Shown one piece after another: positions 36,915 to 45,353 of a DNA stretch of 64,000 nucleotides. The stretch spans positions 82,709 through 146,708 of the forward strand of contig CADEDA010000006.1 of NCBI GenBank assembly GCA_902825965.1, in the 5' to 3' direction. Made by a program: the position numbers and the translations under genes. Below the pieces are notes generated by a model that saw only the letters and a program-made list of their open reading frames with translations, had not been told where the DNA came from and made no database searches. The DNA comes from an uncultured Gemmatimonadota bacterium. Lineage in GTDB: Bacteria; Gemmatimonadota; Gemmatimonadetes; Gemmatimonadales; Gemmatimonadaceae. Numbering within the stretch: position 1 is the first letter of the stretch; every line of letters begins with the position of its first letter.

Positions 36915-37802
36915 TCAGGGGGAAGCCAGTGAGTACCCTTTCGCACCGTGCTCCAACCGCCCCCACGCAGTGCTCGCGTCGTGCTCGAAGACCAGGAGCC
37001 AGCCGTTCGCGGATGCCTCGCCCCACAGCGCCCGCTTGGATTCGAGTGTGACCAGCGGCTCGACGTCGTACCCCATGATCCACGGCAGGGGGAGGTGCGC
37101 CGCGGTGGGACACACGTCGCCCAGGAAGACCGCGGTCTCGCCGCCGCCGTCCACCACGATGCTCTGATGATGCGGCGTGTGGCCCGGCGTCGCGCGGAAG
37201 CGGATGCCCGGCACGAGTTCGCGGCTGCCATCGACGAGCTCCATCCGGCCCGACGCGAGCAGGGGTTCCCAGTTCGCGATGAAGTAGCTCGCGGCGGTCC
37301 GTTCGTTGGGGTGCGTGGCGTAGTGGTGCTCGCCCACGTGTGCGATGTAGCGCGCGTTGGGGAAGGTGGGGACCACCGTCGCCGCGTCCGCACCTTCCAC
37401 GCGGCTGGTGTTCCCCCCGGCGTGGTCGAAGTGCAGGTGCGTGTTGATCACGACCCTGACGTCCGCCGCCGCGAAACCCGCCGCCGCGAGCGCGGCATCG
37501 AGCATGCTGCGGTGCCCGGCGACGGTCGCCTCGACCCCGTAGATGTCGAGGAACTTCGCGTTCTCCTTGTTGCCGATGCCCGTGTCGAGCAGCACGAGCC
37601 CGTCCTCGTGTTCGATGAGGAGGCAACGCATGCCGAGGGCGATCCGGTTGCGCTCGTCGGACGGGATGCGCTTCTCCCAGAGCGGCTTCGGCACGACGCC
37701 GAACATCGCACCCCCGTCGAGGCGCTGGCCGCCGGCCTGCAGGGCGTGGATGCGGGTGCGGCCCAGGAGCCGCGATTCGTGGAGGGGGGTCGGGGCGCTC
37801 AT
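36915..37802 (-). CDS. MBL-fold metallo-hydrolase
   Basis: A 295-residue cytoplasmic metallo-beta-lactamase-fold enzyme. The metal motif is INTHLHFDHAGG (HxHxDH), with LLDTGIGNK upstream, GHTPHHQSI for the third His and FLGDVCPTAAHLPL for the bridging Asp. The pattern and length resemble lactonase or quorum-quenching and related hydrolases; substrate unknown. It is the last gene of a minus-strand string with three exported proteins upstream (9-bp gap). No signal peptide. Confidence 0.85.
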   Translation of the reverse strand: MSAPTPLHESRLLGRTRIHALQAGGQRLDGGAMFGVVPKPLWEKRIPSDERNRIALGMRCLLIEHEDGLVLLDTGIGNKENAKFLDIYGVEATVAGHRSMLDAALAAAGFAAADVRVVINTHLHFDHAGGNTSRVEGADAATVVPTFPNARYIAHVGEHHYATHPNERTAASYFIANWEPLLASGRMELVDGSRELVPGIRFRATPGHTPHHQSIVVDGGGETAVFLGDVCPTAAHLPLPWIMGYDVEPLVTLESKRALWGEASANGWLLVFEHDASTAWGRLEHGAKGYSLASP

Positions 37803-37811
37803 GCGACCAAT

Positions 37812-39038
37812 CTATCGGGGGCGCAGGCGGCAGGTGATGTCGTGGAGGGAGACCTGCACCCATGGCTTCCGCGGATCGTTCCGCATCTCGACCTGGAGCG
37901 CGAAGACGCGCCCCTCGGCCGTGAAGAGCGTCGGAAGCACGTCCCCGGGGGATGCCGACGATCGCTGGGGAGCAAACCCCGCAGAGTCCAGCGACAGCAG
38001 TCGTGCCTCGCCTCCCGCGTCGACCGCAGAGAGGAGCACTCCGGACTCCCACGGCACCCACGTGAAGTCGCGGACGTCGGCGTCCTCCCGGATCTCGCCG
38101 AGCACACCCGCGCGCGAGAGTGATGCCCACCGCAATGACGTGCTCCCCTGCTCCGCCAGCCAGAACAACAGGAACGCGCCGCCTGCGCGGGCGACGCGCG
38201 GCGTCCAGATCGTCTCACGCTGCGGATCGACCAGCAGCCGCTGCGGCCCCCACCGGCCGTCGGGTCCTCGCAGCATCAGGCGGATGCCCGAGAGATACTC
38301 CTCACCTGCCGCGCGACGCGCGGCCTGGTCGGGGCCGCCCGCATCGAACACCAGGGCCAACGTGCCACCGACCGCGGCCACCGACACGACTCCCGTGGTC
38401 CCCACGTCCGTGCGGACCTGTTCGAGCCGCCACCGTCCCGCGCGGTACCAGATGAGGTTGACCACGCCACGCGCCGGCCCCCGTCCGCTCCCGGCGAACG
38501 CGACGAGGTGGTCGTCCCCGACCTGCACCACGCCACTCGAGCTCCGTCGCCCGATCACCGCCGTCGTGGTCTCCGCGAACAGGCGCGTGACACGGGACCA
38601 GCCGGTCGCACCGAGCCGGCCCGTCCAGCCCTCGAGCGCCTGCACGATTCCGCTGGAATCGATCGGCGTGGTCACGAACCACAGTACGTCAACGTCTCCG
38701 TCGGCGCGCGCGATCGGGTGCGGCTCTTCGAACTCGGCTGCTCCAGCGGGACGCTCGATCACGCGCAGGCGGCCCGCACGAAGCCACAGCCCCGCGACAC
38801 TGTCCTCGCGCAGGCTCGTCCGCGGCAGGGAGTCGGCGCCGAAGTCGTAGCCCCATGAGCCAAGGATCAACCGCTCGCTCGGTCGGGGCGCGAGTACCGC
38901 AGACGGGGTGACGAAATGACGACGCGGCAGGCGCGTTGCCGCAAGAGCGACGCACGCGCGATCGGACTGCGCCTGCAGCGATCGCACACCGACCCCACTC
39001 GTGAAGAGCAGCATCGACAGCAGTGCGACACGACGCAC
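37812..39038 (-). CDS. Exported protein of unknown function, beta-propeller-like
   Basis: A 408-residue protein not recognised as a family. The N-terminus RRVALLSMLLFTSGVGVRSLQAQ is a signal peptide with likely cleavage after AQA/LQA. The mature part has repeating short strands with W/Y and Gly-Asp turns (WSRVTRLFAE, VVQVGDDHLVAFAG, GRWRLEQVRTDVG, GRWGPQRLLVDPQ, STSLRWASLSRAG), suggesting a beta-propeller. GTG 39038 was chosen because the signal begins there; the longer frame crosses a terminator hairpin. Two Cys only (mature N-terminus and near the C-terminus, ITCRLRPR). Confidence 0.75.
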   Translation of the reverse strand: MRRVALLSMLLFTSGVGVRSLQAQSDRACVALAATRLPRRHFVTPSAVLAPRPSERLILGSWGYDFGADSLPRTSLREDSVAGLWLRAGRLRVIERPAGAAEFEEPHPIARADGDVDVLWFVTTPIDSSGIVQALEGWTGRLGATGWSRVTRLFAETTTAVIGRRSSSGVVQVGDDHLVAFAGSGRGPARGVVNLIWYRAGRWRLEQVRTDVGTTGVVSVAAVGGTLALVFDAGGPDQAARRAAGEEYLSGIRLMLRGPDGRWGPQRLLVDPQRETIWTPRVARAGGAFLLFWLAEQGSTSLRWASLSRAGVLGEIREDADVRDFTWVPWESGVLLSAVDAGGEARLLSLDSAGFAPQRSSASPGDVLPTLFTAEGRVFALQVEMRNDPRKPWVQVSLHDITCRLRPR

Positions 39039-39083
39039 CGATCGCCCGCGCCGCTGCCCGGCTTGGTGCCCAGTGCGCTGCCC

Positions 39084-39120
39084 GGCCGGCTGGAGGGGCG
39101 CATCGCCCCTCCAGCCGGCC
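39084..39120 (-). terminator. Perfect 17-bp hairpin between exported-protein genes
   Basis: GGCCGGCTGGAGGGGCG (39084-39100) and its exact complement (39104-39120) with a 3-nt loop, 18 bp after the 39139 stop. There is no U tract. It probably ends or processes the upstream part of the transcript. Confidence 0.6.
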
Positions 39121-39138
39121 GTGACCGCAAGGCCGACC

Positions 39139-39579
39139 TCACCGCAAGGCATTGAACTCGCTCCACCGGCCGCGCCCGAGGTTCCCGATGCGCGCGATCG
39201 GGGCGCGCCGCACCTCGCGCAGCATCTCGCCAGCCTGTTGCCGCAAGCCCGAGGCCCCGGGCGCGATCTGCCCGACGCTCACGATCGTGGTGCGCGAGAG
39301 TGTCCCCGGCTTCGTCGGTCGCCGCGACTCCGCGGCCGCGAGCGCCGCGAGCGCGGCGGCGAGATCCTCCACCGATGCGGCATCGGCGCGCAGGAGGATC
39401 AGATCGGACCGCCCGGGCTCGGCGAACCGGATGAGTTCGGCCCGCGCATTGGGCACCGAGAGCGCGTCCACCAGCGCGACCTGCACCGCGCGGCGCTGTT
39501 GTGCGAGCAGCGGCCGAGAGCCCAGGGCGAGCAGGGCAGCCACGAGTGCGACGGCGGAAATCAACATACGTGTGATCAT
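39139..39579 (-). CDS. Small exported protein of unknown function
   Basis: A 146-residue protein with a clear signal peptide (MITRMLISAVALVAALLALGSRPLLAQQ). The mature part has a region LILLRADAASVEDLAAALAALAAAE that looks like one helix, then RTTIVSVGQIAPGASGLRQQAGEMLREVRRAPIARIGNLGRGRW. No Cys and no recognisable domain. It lies 36 bp downstream of the lipoprotein gene, probably in the same transcript. Confidence 0.7.
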   Translation of the reverse strand: MITRMLISAVALVAALLALGSRPLLAQQRRAVQVALVDALSVPNARAELIRFAEPGRSDLILLRADAASVEDLAAALAALAAAESRRPTKPGTLSRTTIVSVGQIAPGASGLRQQAGEMLREVRRAPIARIGNLGRGRWSEFNALR

Positions 39580-39615
39580 GGGTGTGCTCCGATTGTGGTG
39601 TCGAGGGGGGTGAGG

Positions 39616-40458
39616 TCAGGGCGCGCGGCGGGCCAGCGAACTGCGCGATTCCGCCCAAGGGATCCCGCCACCGCCGAGTGACTCGCAACGGATCAGGAAC
39701 ACGTCGACGACTGCGCCGTTACCATCGACCCACACCTCGTAATAGCAGATCTGCAGTCCATCGTTGGTCTGGAACGGAGTCGGGTCGGGCGCACCACTGC
39801 CGCTCGACGGCGGCTCGCAGACCGCTTGCTGTGCGTGTGCACGGCGGGAATCCTGCACCTGCATGGCCCGGACGCCGGGGAAGCCGTTGTACACGGTGAA
39901 CTTGGCCACGCCCTCGGCCGTCGCCCCGCACGGCGCCGGAATGTGGAACTCCTCCTTGCGGGTCGGTCGCATGTACCACCAGATCGGCACGTGCTCGGCA
40001 CGGCTGCTCTGATCGAGGGGTCGCAGCAGGTTCCCCTCCGCGCCCCACACCGCACCGCCGAAGCCCATCTCGTAGCCCCATCCGCCGCCGAAGAATCCGT
40101 ACTCGACGACGAGCCTCGTGCCGTTGATGGACATCGTCAGGAAGCTGCTGGCGATGATGGGGAGCGCCGCCGTCTCGTCCGTCGGCGCCGTCTCCGGATT
40201 GACCGTCTCGAACCCGCTCAGATCCGCGAACGCACGCTTGAGTTCGCTGATCGGCGCCGTACCCTCGGTCACCCGCACCGGCCGCAACGCCCCCCCCTCG
40301 TCGACCGGCGCCCCCTCCGGCGACACCAGCACCGACGGCACGAACACGTCGAGGTCCCGCCCCACCGCCGCCGCGTCCGGTGCCAGCGCGTCCGCACACG
40401 CACCCGCCCCGGCCGACGCCGCCAGCGCGCCGACCACCACCCACCTGCGCATTCTCAT
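39616..40458 (-). CDS. Lipoprotein of unknown function
   Basis: A 280-residue protein that starts MRMRRWVVVGALAASAGAGAC with a lipobox-like AGAC near residue 21. ATG 40458 has a strong GGAGG. The mature protein is rich in Gly and aromatic residues (VEYGFFGGGWGYEMGFGGAVWG), with CGATAEGVAKFTVYNGFPGVRAMQVQDSRR and ICYYEVWVDGNGAVVDVFLIRCESLGGGG; three or four Cys may form disulfides. No family recognised. It is first of the exported-protein genes and directly downstream of paired repeats and the AraC-type regulator. Confidence 0.75.
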   Translation of the reverse strand: MRMRRWVVVGALAASAGAGACADALAPDAAAVGRDLDVFVPSVLVSPEGAPVDEGGALRPVRVTEGTAPISELKRAFADLSGFETVNPETAPTDETAALPIIASSFLTMSINGTRLVVEYGFFGGGWGYEMGFGGAVWGAEGNLLRPLDQSSRAEHVPIWWYMRPTRKEEFHIPAPCGATAEGVAKFTVYNGFPGVRAMQVQDSRRAHAQQAVCEPPSSGSGAPDPTPFQTNDGLQICYYEVWVDGNGAVVDVFLIRCESLGGGGIPWAESRSSLARRAP

Positions 40459-40471
40459 CGCTCCCTCCTTC

Positions 40472-40531
40472 CCACCGGTGACGCGTGTCGCGCGACACTC
40501 CACGTGACCTCGACACGCCACCGGTCACGCG
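40472..40531. promoter_or_regulatory. Operator-like repeats upstream of the lipoprotein gene
   Basis: A 14-bp direct repeat with one mismatch, CCACCGGTGACGCG (40472-40485) and CCACCGGTCACGCG (40518-40531), flanks a perfect 14-bp palindrome GTGTCGCGCGACAC (40485-40498). AraC-type proteins commonly bind direct repeats, and such a gene ends just upstream. Binding is inference. Confidence 0.4.
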
Positions 40532-40566
40532 GGCGTCATCGTACCGGTGCGAATACCGCGCATCCG

Positions 40567-41508
40567 TCACGCGACGTCGCAGCGCGTGACCACAGGGGGC
40601 GTCAGGTGCGCACGGATCCAGGCCCGGAACGCGGCGCACGCCACACGCTCCCCGCCCGATGCGCGCAAGGCGCTCGGCGTCGTGCGCAGATGACGGCGCA
40701 CCGCGTTGCGCAGCGCCGTCGGAGACGGGAAGCGCAACTCGTCCGCCACCGCATCGACCGTCCGCGGCAACGTGCGCAGCGCGTGCGCCGCCGCCAGCAA
40801 CCGGCACCACCGCGTGAGGGCACGCATGTTGCCCATGCCGTGCCGTCGGCACCGCGTCCACAGCGTCTTGCGGTGCAGCCCCAACGCGTCGGCGATGGTC
40901 TGCACGCGCAGCGGTTCCCCCGCCCGCGCCAGCGCGTACCGCAGCACGGCGCGCAGCGCGTACGGCACGTCCGGTTCCAGCATCGGCCACACGCAGGCCA
41001 CGAACTCCGCGCGCCACACGCGGCTCGCCAGCACACGCTGCACCGACGCCAGGTCCAAGTCCTCCACGGTCGCGGTCGCCGCCGGGCCGGTCGCCAGCAA
41101 GGACACCGCAGCTGGGGACAGCGCCTCGGCGCGACGCAGCAACGCGATCACCGGCACGTCCCCGCAGACGCTGCGCAGCTGCAGGACGAACGGCGCGGTG
41201 GGGCGACTGTCGCCGTCGCTCGCCGAGCAGAGCAGCGCGGCAGGCTTGCCCAGTGCGAGGGCCTCACGCGCCTGCGCGACGGTCGCGCAACGCACGAGGG
41301 CGAACTCCTGCCCCACCCCACGGCGGATGCGTTCCACTGCCGTGTAGTCCGCACAGAGCGCCAGCAGGACGGGACGGTCCGGACGCGAGGCCGACGCCAC
41401 GCCGCGTGGCACCGGCCGTGGACCCTCGGCCTGCGGACGACCGCTCCCGGCGACGAGGGATAGTGGGCGTGGCGGGGCGAGGGACGCAGAGGCGTGGGCG
41501 GATGGCAT
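40567..41508 (-). CDS. AraC-type transcriptional regulator with degenerate receiver-like N-terminus
   Basis: A 313-residue protein. The C-terminal ~100 residues form a double helix-turn-helix of AraC type (VQTIADALGLHRKTLWTRCRRHG and TVDAVADELRFPSPTALRNAVRRHLRTTPSALR). The first ~50 residues are disordered. The middle (PVLLALCADYTAVERI, PAALLCSASDGD, VPVIALLRRAEAL) resembles a receiver fold whose phospho-acceptor Asp is not evident, so activation by phosphorylation is doubtful. ATG 41508 is assumed; GTG 41532 is possible. Being upstream and co-oriented with the exported-protein genes, it probably controls them (inference). Confidence 0.75.
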   Translation of the reverse strand: MPSAHASASLAPPRPLSLVAGSGRPQAEGPRPVPRGVASASRPDRPVLLALCADYTAVERIRRGVGQEFALVRCATVAQAREALALGKPAALLCSASDGDSRPTAPFVLQLRSVCGDVPVIALLRRAEALSPAAVSLLATGPAATATVEDLDLASVQRVLASRVWRAEFVACVWPMLEPDVPYALRAVLRYALARAGEPLRVQTIADALGLHRKTLWTRCRRHGMGNMRALTRWCRLLAAAHALRTLPRTVDAVADELRFPSPTALRNAVRRHLRTTPSALRASGGERVACAAFRAWIRAHLTPPVVTRCDVA

Positions 41509-41585
41509 CGCGTGGGGATGGGAGGTCCCCAAGGATCACCACGCCCCGTCACCCCAGCGTCATCTCTGGGGGTCTACGCCCGCGC

Positions 41586-42227
41586 CTAGAGCCCGTCGGC
41601 TCCCTCACTCCAGCTCGGCAACCCGCGGCGCGTCCGCGATCGCGCCGTGCGCCCGCCCAACAGGAGCTGCAGCTCCTCCCAGGTATGGACCCCGCGTCGC
41701 TCGATGTCTCGGATGAGGCCCCGCAGGACGTGTGCCGTCGCCATGGCATCGCCGGAGGCGCGGTGCCGTGCCTCGATCGACACGCCGTAGTGATGCGAGA
41801 CCGCGTCCAGGTTCCGCCGCGGCAGGTGCGCGAGCACGCGGCGCGCCAGCCGCACCGTGCACAACCGACCGGCGATGATCTCCTCCAGCGGCGTCGGCGC
41901 CACCCGTCCGAACTCCGCCGCGAGGAAGCCGAAATCGAACGGCGCATTGTGGGCGACGAAGACACGCCCCACCAGCTGCGCCGCGAACTCCCCGGCGATG
42001 TCGCGGAAGGTCGGCGCGTCGCGCACCAGCGCATCGTCGATCCCGGTCAGCTGCGTGATCTGCCACGGGATGGGACGCTCCGGATTGACCAGCGAATGGA
42101 AGGCCAAGCGGACGTCCGCCCCGTCCACGTGGACCGCCGCCACCTCCGTGACACGGTCCGCGCCCCCGGGCTGCCCCCCCGTCGTCTCCACGTCCACGAC
42201 CACGTACGGCAGCGTGTCCAGATCCAT
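41586..42227 (-). CDS. DnaQ-like 3'-5' exonuclease (DEDDh)
   Basis: A 213-residue exonuclease domain protein. Exo I is VVVDVETTGG, Exo II HNAPFDFGFL, Exo III HRASGDAMATAHVL with the DEDDh His and Asp. It could be a Pol III epsilon-type proofreading subunit or a stand-alone RNase T/ExoX-like enzyme; the ~30-residue basic tail differs from E. coli DnaQ. ATG 42227 lies five bases after a TACCTT box, and the longer frame upstream is unsupported. Divergent from rex. Confidence 0.88.
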   Translation of the reverse strand: MDLDTLPYVVVDVETTGGQPGGADRVTEVAAVHVDGADVRLAFHSLVNPERPIPWQITQLTGIDDALVRDAPTFRDIAGEFAAQLVGRVFVAHNAPFDFGFLAAEFGRVAPTPLEEIIAGRLCTVRLARRVLAHLPRRNLDAVSHHYGVSIEARHRASGDAMATAHVLRGLIRDIERRGVHTWEELQLLLGGRTARSRTRRGLPSWSEGADGL

Positions 42228-42259
42228 GCCACAAGGTAACCGCGGCTGGCCGGGACCCA

Positions 42260-42304
42260 TTGAGGAGCGCGGCGGGAGGACTTAGCTTGTGAATGATTTC
42301 ACAA
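42260..42304 (+). promoter_or_regulatory. rex promoter with a perfect Rex operator
   Basis: Promoter TTGAGG (42260-42265), 17 bp, TAGCTT (42283-42288). The operator TTGTGAATGATTTCACAA (42287-42304) is a perfect dyad, 7 bp + 4 + 7 bp, matching the known Rex consensus TTGTGAANNNNTTCACAA. It overlaps the -10 and the expected start site (about 42295), so bound Rex should block initiation, released when NADH rises. Confidence 0.85.
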
Positions 42305-42320
42305 GCACTCGACCTCCCTC

Positions 42321-42959
42321 GTGAAACACATCGCTGAGTCCACCGTCCGTCGTCTCTCCTTGTATCTCCGGTTCCTCGAGGAGTACGAGGCCACCGGGCA
42401 TGCCACCATCTCGAGCGGCGAACTCGCGGAGTCCGGCGGCACCACGTCGGCCCAGGTCCGCAAGGACCTCTCGTTCTTCGGGTCCTTCGGCAAGCGCGGC
42501 ATGGGCTACACGGTCCGCGACCTCAGCATCGCGATCCGCGAGATCCTCGGCCTCCAGCGCCCGTGGAGCGTGATCATCATCGGCGCCGGGAAGATCGGCG
42601 CCGCACTCGCCCAGTACCGCGGCTTCACCACACGCGGCTTCCGTGTCGTCGGCGTCTACGACCGCGACCCGGCGCGCATCGGCACCAAGCTCGAGGGCGT
42701 GACGGTCCGCGCCGAGTCGGACCTCGAGCGCGACATCGCCAAACTCAAGCCCGACATCGCGGTGCTCTGCGTGCCGGGAGACGCGGCGCAGGCGCTGGCG
42801 GATCGCGTGACCGCCGCCGGCATCCATGCGGTGCTCAACTTCGCGCCCACGCCGCTCAAGGTGCCCAAGGGGGTCGCACTGCGCGCCGTGAACATGGCGA
42901 CCGAACTCGAGATCCTCGCCTTCGGCCTCACGAACGACGGCGCGCTGCCGGTGCGTTGA
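42321..42959 (+). CDS. rex: Redox-sensing transcriptional repressor Rex
   Basis: A 212-residue NAD(H)-sensing repressor. The N-terminal winged helix reads STVRRLSLYLRFLEEYEATG...TTSAQVRKDLSFFGSFGKRGMGY; the Rossmann domain has IIIGAGKIGAALAQY (GxGxxG), VGVYDRDPARIG and the C-terminal domain-swapping helix NMATELEILAFGL. GTG 42321 is the start, 17 bp after its own operator. Rex represses fermentative/respiratory genes when NADH/NAD is low. The 3' end overlaps convergent rsmA by 32 bp. Confidence 0.97.
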   Translation: MKHIAESTVRRLSLYLRFLEEYEATGHATISSGELAESGGTTSAQVRKDLSFFGSFGKRGMGYTVRDLSIAIREILGLQRPWSVIIIGAGKIGAALAQYRGFTTRGFRVVGVYDRDPARIGTKLEGVTVRAESDLERDIAKLKPDIAVLCVPGDAAQALADRVTAAGIHAVLNFAPTPLKVPKGVALRAVNMATELEILAFGLTNDGALPVR

Positions 42960-43737
42960 CCCGCAGCAGCGCCGCGAACTGCGCCGGCGCGAGCACCTCG
43001 GGACGCAGCGCGCCATCGAGTCCGGCCTGCTCGAGGATCCGCTCTGCCGCCTCCGCATCGAGTGACCACAGCGTGCGCAGCACGCGACGCAGTTGCTTGC
43101 GCCGGAGCCCGAACGCGCCTTGCACGAAGACCCGGAACGGCTCCTCCTCGTCCTCCGCGACCACGGGATCGGGCCGCGGGGTGATCCGCACCACGGCAGA
43201 CTCCACCTTGGGTGGCGGCGTGAACGCGCGCGCAGCGACACCGAACAGCAACTCCGCCGACGCGACGGCCTGCACGTTCACGGAGAGGGCACCGTACGCC
43301 TCGCTGCCCGGTGCCGCCACGATCCGCTCGGCCACCTCGCGCTGCACCAGGTAGACGGCGCGCGCGGGGCGCGGGCGTCGCAGCGCGTGGAAGAGGATCG
43401 GCGTCGTGATGTTGTAGGGCACGTTCCCGGCGAGCAGGTACGGCCCCGCCGCGAGGGCGCCCAGGTCCTGCGCCAGCACGTCACCTTCCACCAGCGTGAA
43501 GCGCGGTTCGCTGCGCCAGCGGTCGGCGAGCAGCGGCGCGAGCTCACGGTCCAGCTCGATCGCGATCACCCGCCCCGCCCGTTCGAGCAGCGCGGCGGTC
43601 AGCGCGCCGCGGCCCGGACCGATCTCGATCACGGTGTCGTCGCGCGTCGCGCCGACGGCGTCCGCGATCCGGCCGAGCAGACGGGGGTCGGTCAGGAAAT
43701 GCTGCCCGAGTCGCTTCTTGGGGCGCGGCAGCGCCAT
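42928..43737 (-). CDS. rsmA: 16S rRNA m6,2A1518/1519 dimethyltransferase
   Basis: A 269-residue KsgA/RsmA: KKRLGQHFLTDPRLL, SAM motif I EIGPGRGALTAAL, IELDRELAPLL, GDVLAQDL, the catalytic NVPYNITTPIL and FTPPPKVESAVVRI. It dimethylates two adenines in the 3' hairpin of 16S rRNA. ATG 43737 is nearest to the conserved N-terminus. It is the last gene of the long rpsU/recJ-type string, 7 bp after the SpoIIE-type phosphatase. Confidence 0.97.
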   Translation of the reverse strand: MALPRPKKRLGQHFLTDPRLLGRIADAVGATRDDTVIEIGPGRGALTAALLERAGRVIAIELDRELAPLLADRWRSEPRFTLVEGDVLAQDLGALAAGPYLLAGNVPYNITTPILFHALRRPRPARAVYLVQREVAERIVAAPGSEAYGALSVNVQAVASAELLFGVAARAFTPPPKVESAVVRITPRPDPVVAEDEEEPFRVFVQGAFGLRRKQLRRVLRTLWSLDAEAAERILEQAGLDGALRPEVLAPAQFAALLRVNAPAARRRS

Positions 43738-43744
43738 CGGCCGC

Positions 43745-45343
43745 TCAGCGGGAGCGCAGGACGACGACGGCCTGGTCGTCGTGCGGGCGCAGGCGGCCCA
43801 TGTGCCCTTCCACGAGGGCGAACACGCCGTCCACGATGCGCGACGGCACTTCCTTGCGACGCGCCCGCAGGACCTCGAGCACGCGCGCCTCGCCCAGCGA
43901 CTGGCCGCGCGCGTCGCGCGCATCACTCACGCCGTCGGTGAAGATGACCAGCAGGTCACTCGGGGCCCACGCGCGCGCCTGCACGTGCAGGCCCTCCGGA
44001 CCAAGACCCAGCGGCGGGTCCGTGGCCGCGAGCCGCGTCACCACCCCATCCGCGTCGATCACGAAGGCGTGCGGGTGTCCCGTGTTGGTCCAGCGGATGC
44101 TGCCGGCGTCGCGGTCGATCACGGCGTAGCACAGGCTCAGGAACATCTCCGTCTCGCGGAGCTCCTCCTCGACCGTCGCGAGCAGGGCCTGCACCGTCTC
44201 CGCGGGGTCCGCCGTGGTCTGCGCATGGATCGCCGCCGCACTCATCACGAGCGCCATGATCAACGCCGCACGATAGCCGTGCCCCGACACGTCGCCCACG
44301 AGCACGCCGGTGCGTCCGCCGCCGAGGCGGAAGAGGTTGTAGAAGTCCCCGCCGACACCGTCCGCCGCTTCCACGCGCGCGGCGCAGAGGGCCTCGGGTG
44401 CCACCGCCTGCCCGGAGGGGAGGAGGCGCAGTTGCAGGTCATGCGCGAGTCGCATCTCGGAGGCCAGCCGCTCCTGGTCGATGGACGCCCGCACGAGGCG
44501 CGCGTTCTGGATCGCCGTGCCGATCTGCGATCCCACCGCGGCCACCAGCTTCTCGTCGCCGGCCGTGAACACGGCGCCGCCGCGGCGCCCGGACAGGCTC
44601 ACGACGCCGAGGGGGATACCGCCGTCGGGCGTCGTCCACACGATCGGCACGGTGAGCATCGCCCCCGAGCGGAACGCCGCCTCGTACTCGCTCTCGAGCA
44701 CCCCGCCGTTCACCAGCAACGCATGCCGCGTGCGGAACACGCGCGCGGTCACCGAGATGGGATCGTCGGTAGGGATCGGCAGCGGCGTCGCCTTGGGGTC
44801 GACGCGCAGCGTGGTCACGGGACGCAGGAGGCCGGGCCCCGCATCGTGCACCAGCAGCGCGCCGTACTCGGCCCCGACGGTCTCCGCGACCTCCATGAGG
44901 ATGGTCCGGGCCGCGTCCTCCAGCGTCACGGTGCGGCCGAGGATCTCGCTGATGGAATAGAGGAGATTGATCTCCTCGTAGCGTTCGGCGAGTTCATCCG
45001 CCGCGCGGCGCGCCTCCCACTGGCTCTGCAGCATCTGCGAGAGCACCGGCACGAGCACGGTGATCCAGCGTCGGGCGTCCGCGTCGTCGTCGGCCACCGG
45101 GCCCACGCCGAGCCAGGCGCGAGTGCGGCCGGGAACACGTGAGACCAACTGCCGTCCGAGTGCGGTGTCGCGACTCGCGGGTCCATGCTCGTCGCGCAGT
45201 GTGGCGATGGCGGGCGGGGTGACCTCGCCCCCGGAGGTCGCGAGCACGTCGAGCGGCTCGTCGGGGTGGCTCTGCGTCCAGAGCACGGCTCCGCAGCCGT
45301 AGGCCTCGCTGAAGGCCTCGAGGACGCGTGCGACCTCGCTCAC
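43745..45343 (-). CDS. GAF-domain PP2C (SpoIIE/RsbU-type) phosphatase
   Basis: A 532-residue protein. The N-terminal ~110 residues are of unknown fold (GAF-like), then a helix and a GAF domain (about 120-290), then a SpoIIE/PP2C phosphatase domain from about 315: EMRLAHDLQLRLLPSG, DGVGGDFYNLFRL, LVGDVSGHGYRAAL, NTGHPHAFVI, LVIFTDGVSDARD and HDDQAVVVLR keep the metal-binding Asp residues. It should dephosphorylate the STAS protein encoded two genes upstream in response to a GAF ligand. No TM segment, so cytoplasmic sensing. Confidence 0.92.
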   Translation of the reverse strand: MSEVARVLEAFSEAYGCGAVLWTQSHPDEPLDVLATSGGEVTPPAIATLRDEHGPASRDTALGRQLVSRVPGRTRAWLGVGPVADDDADARRWITVLVPVLSQMLQSQWEARRAADELAERYEEINLLYSISEILGRTVTLEDAARTILMEVAETVGAEYGALLVHDAGPGLLRPVTTLRVDPKATPLPIPTDDPISVTARVFRTRHALLVNGGVLESEYEAAFRSGAMLTVPIVWTTPDGGIPLGVVSLSGRRGGAVFTAGDEKLVAAVGSQIGTAIQNARLVRASIDQERLASEMRLAHDLQLRLLPSGQAVAPEALCAARVEAADGVGGDFYNLFRLGGGRTGVLVGDVSGHGYRAALIMALVMSAAAIHAQTTADPAETVQALLATVEEELRETEMFLSLCYAVIDRDAGSIRWTNTGHPHAFVIDADGVVTRLAATDPPLGLGPEGLHVQARAWAPSDLLVIFTDGVSDARDARGQSLGEARVLEVLRARRKEVPSRIVDGVFALVEGHMGRLRPHDDQAVVVLRSR

Positions 45344-45353
45344 CGCGGCCGAC

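Noticed and set aside
36915-37802. Antibiotic-type beta-lactamase
   Set aside because: The MBL fold is shared by many hydrolases; there is no signal peptide and no B1-B3 lactamase-specific residues that I can see.
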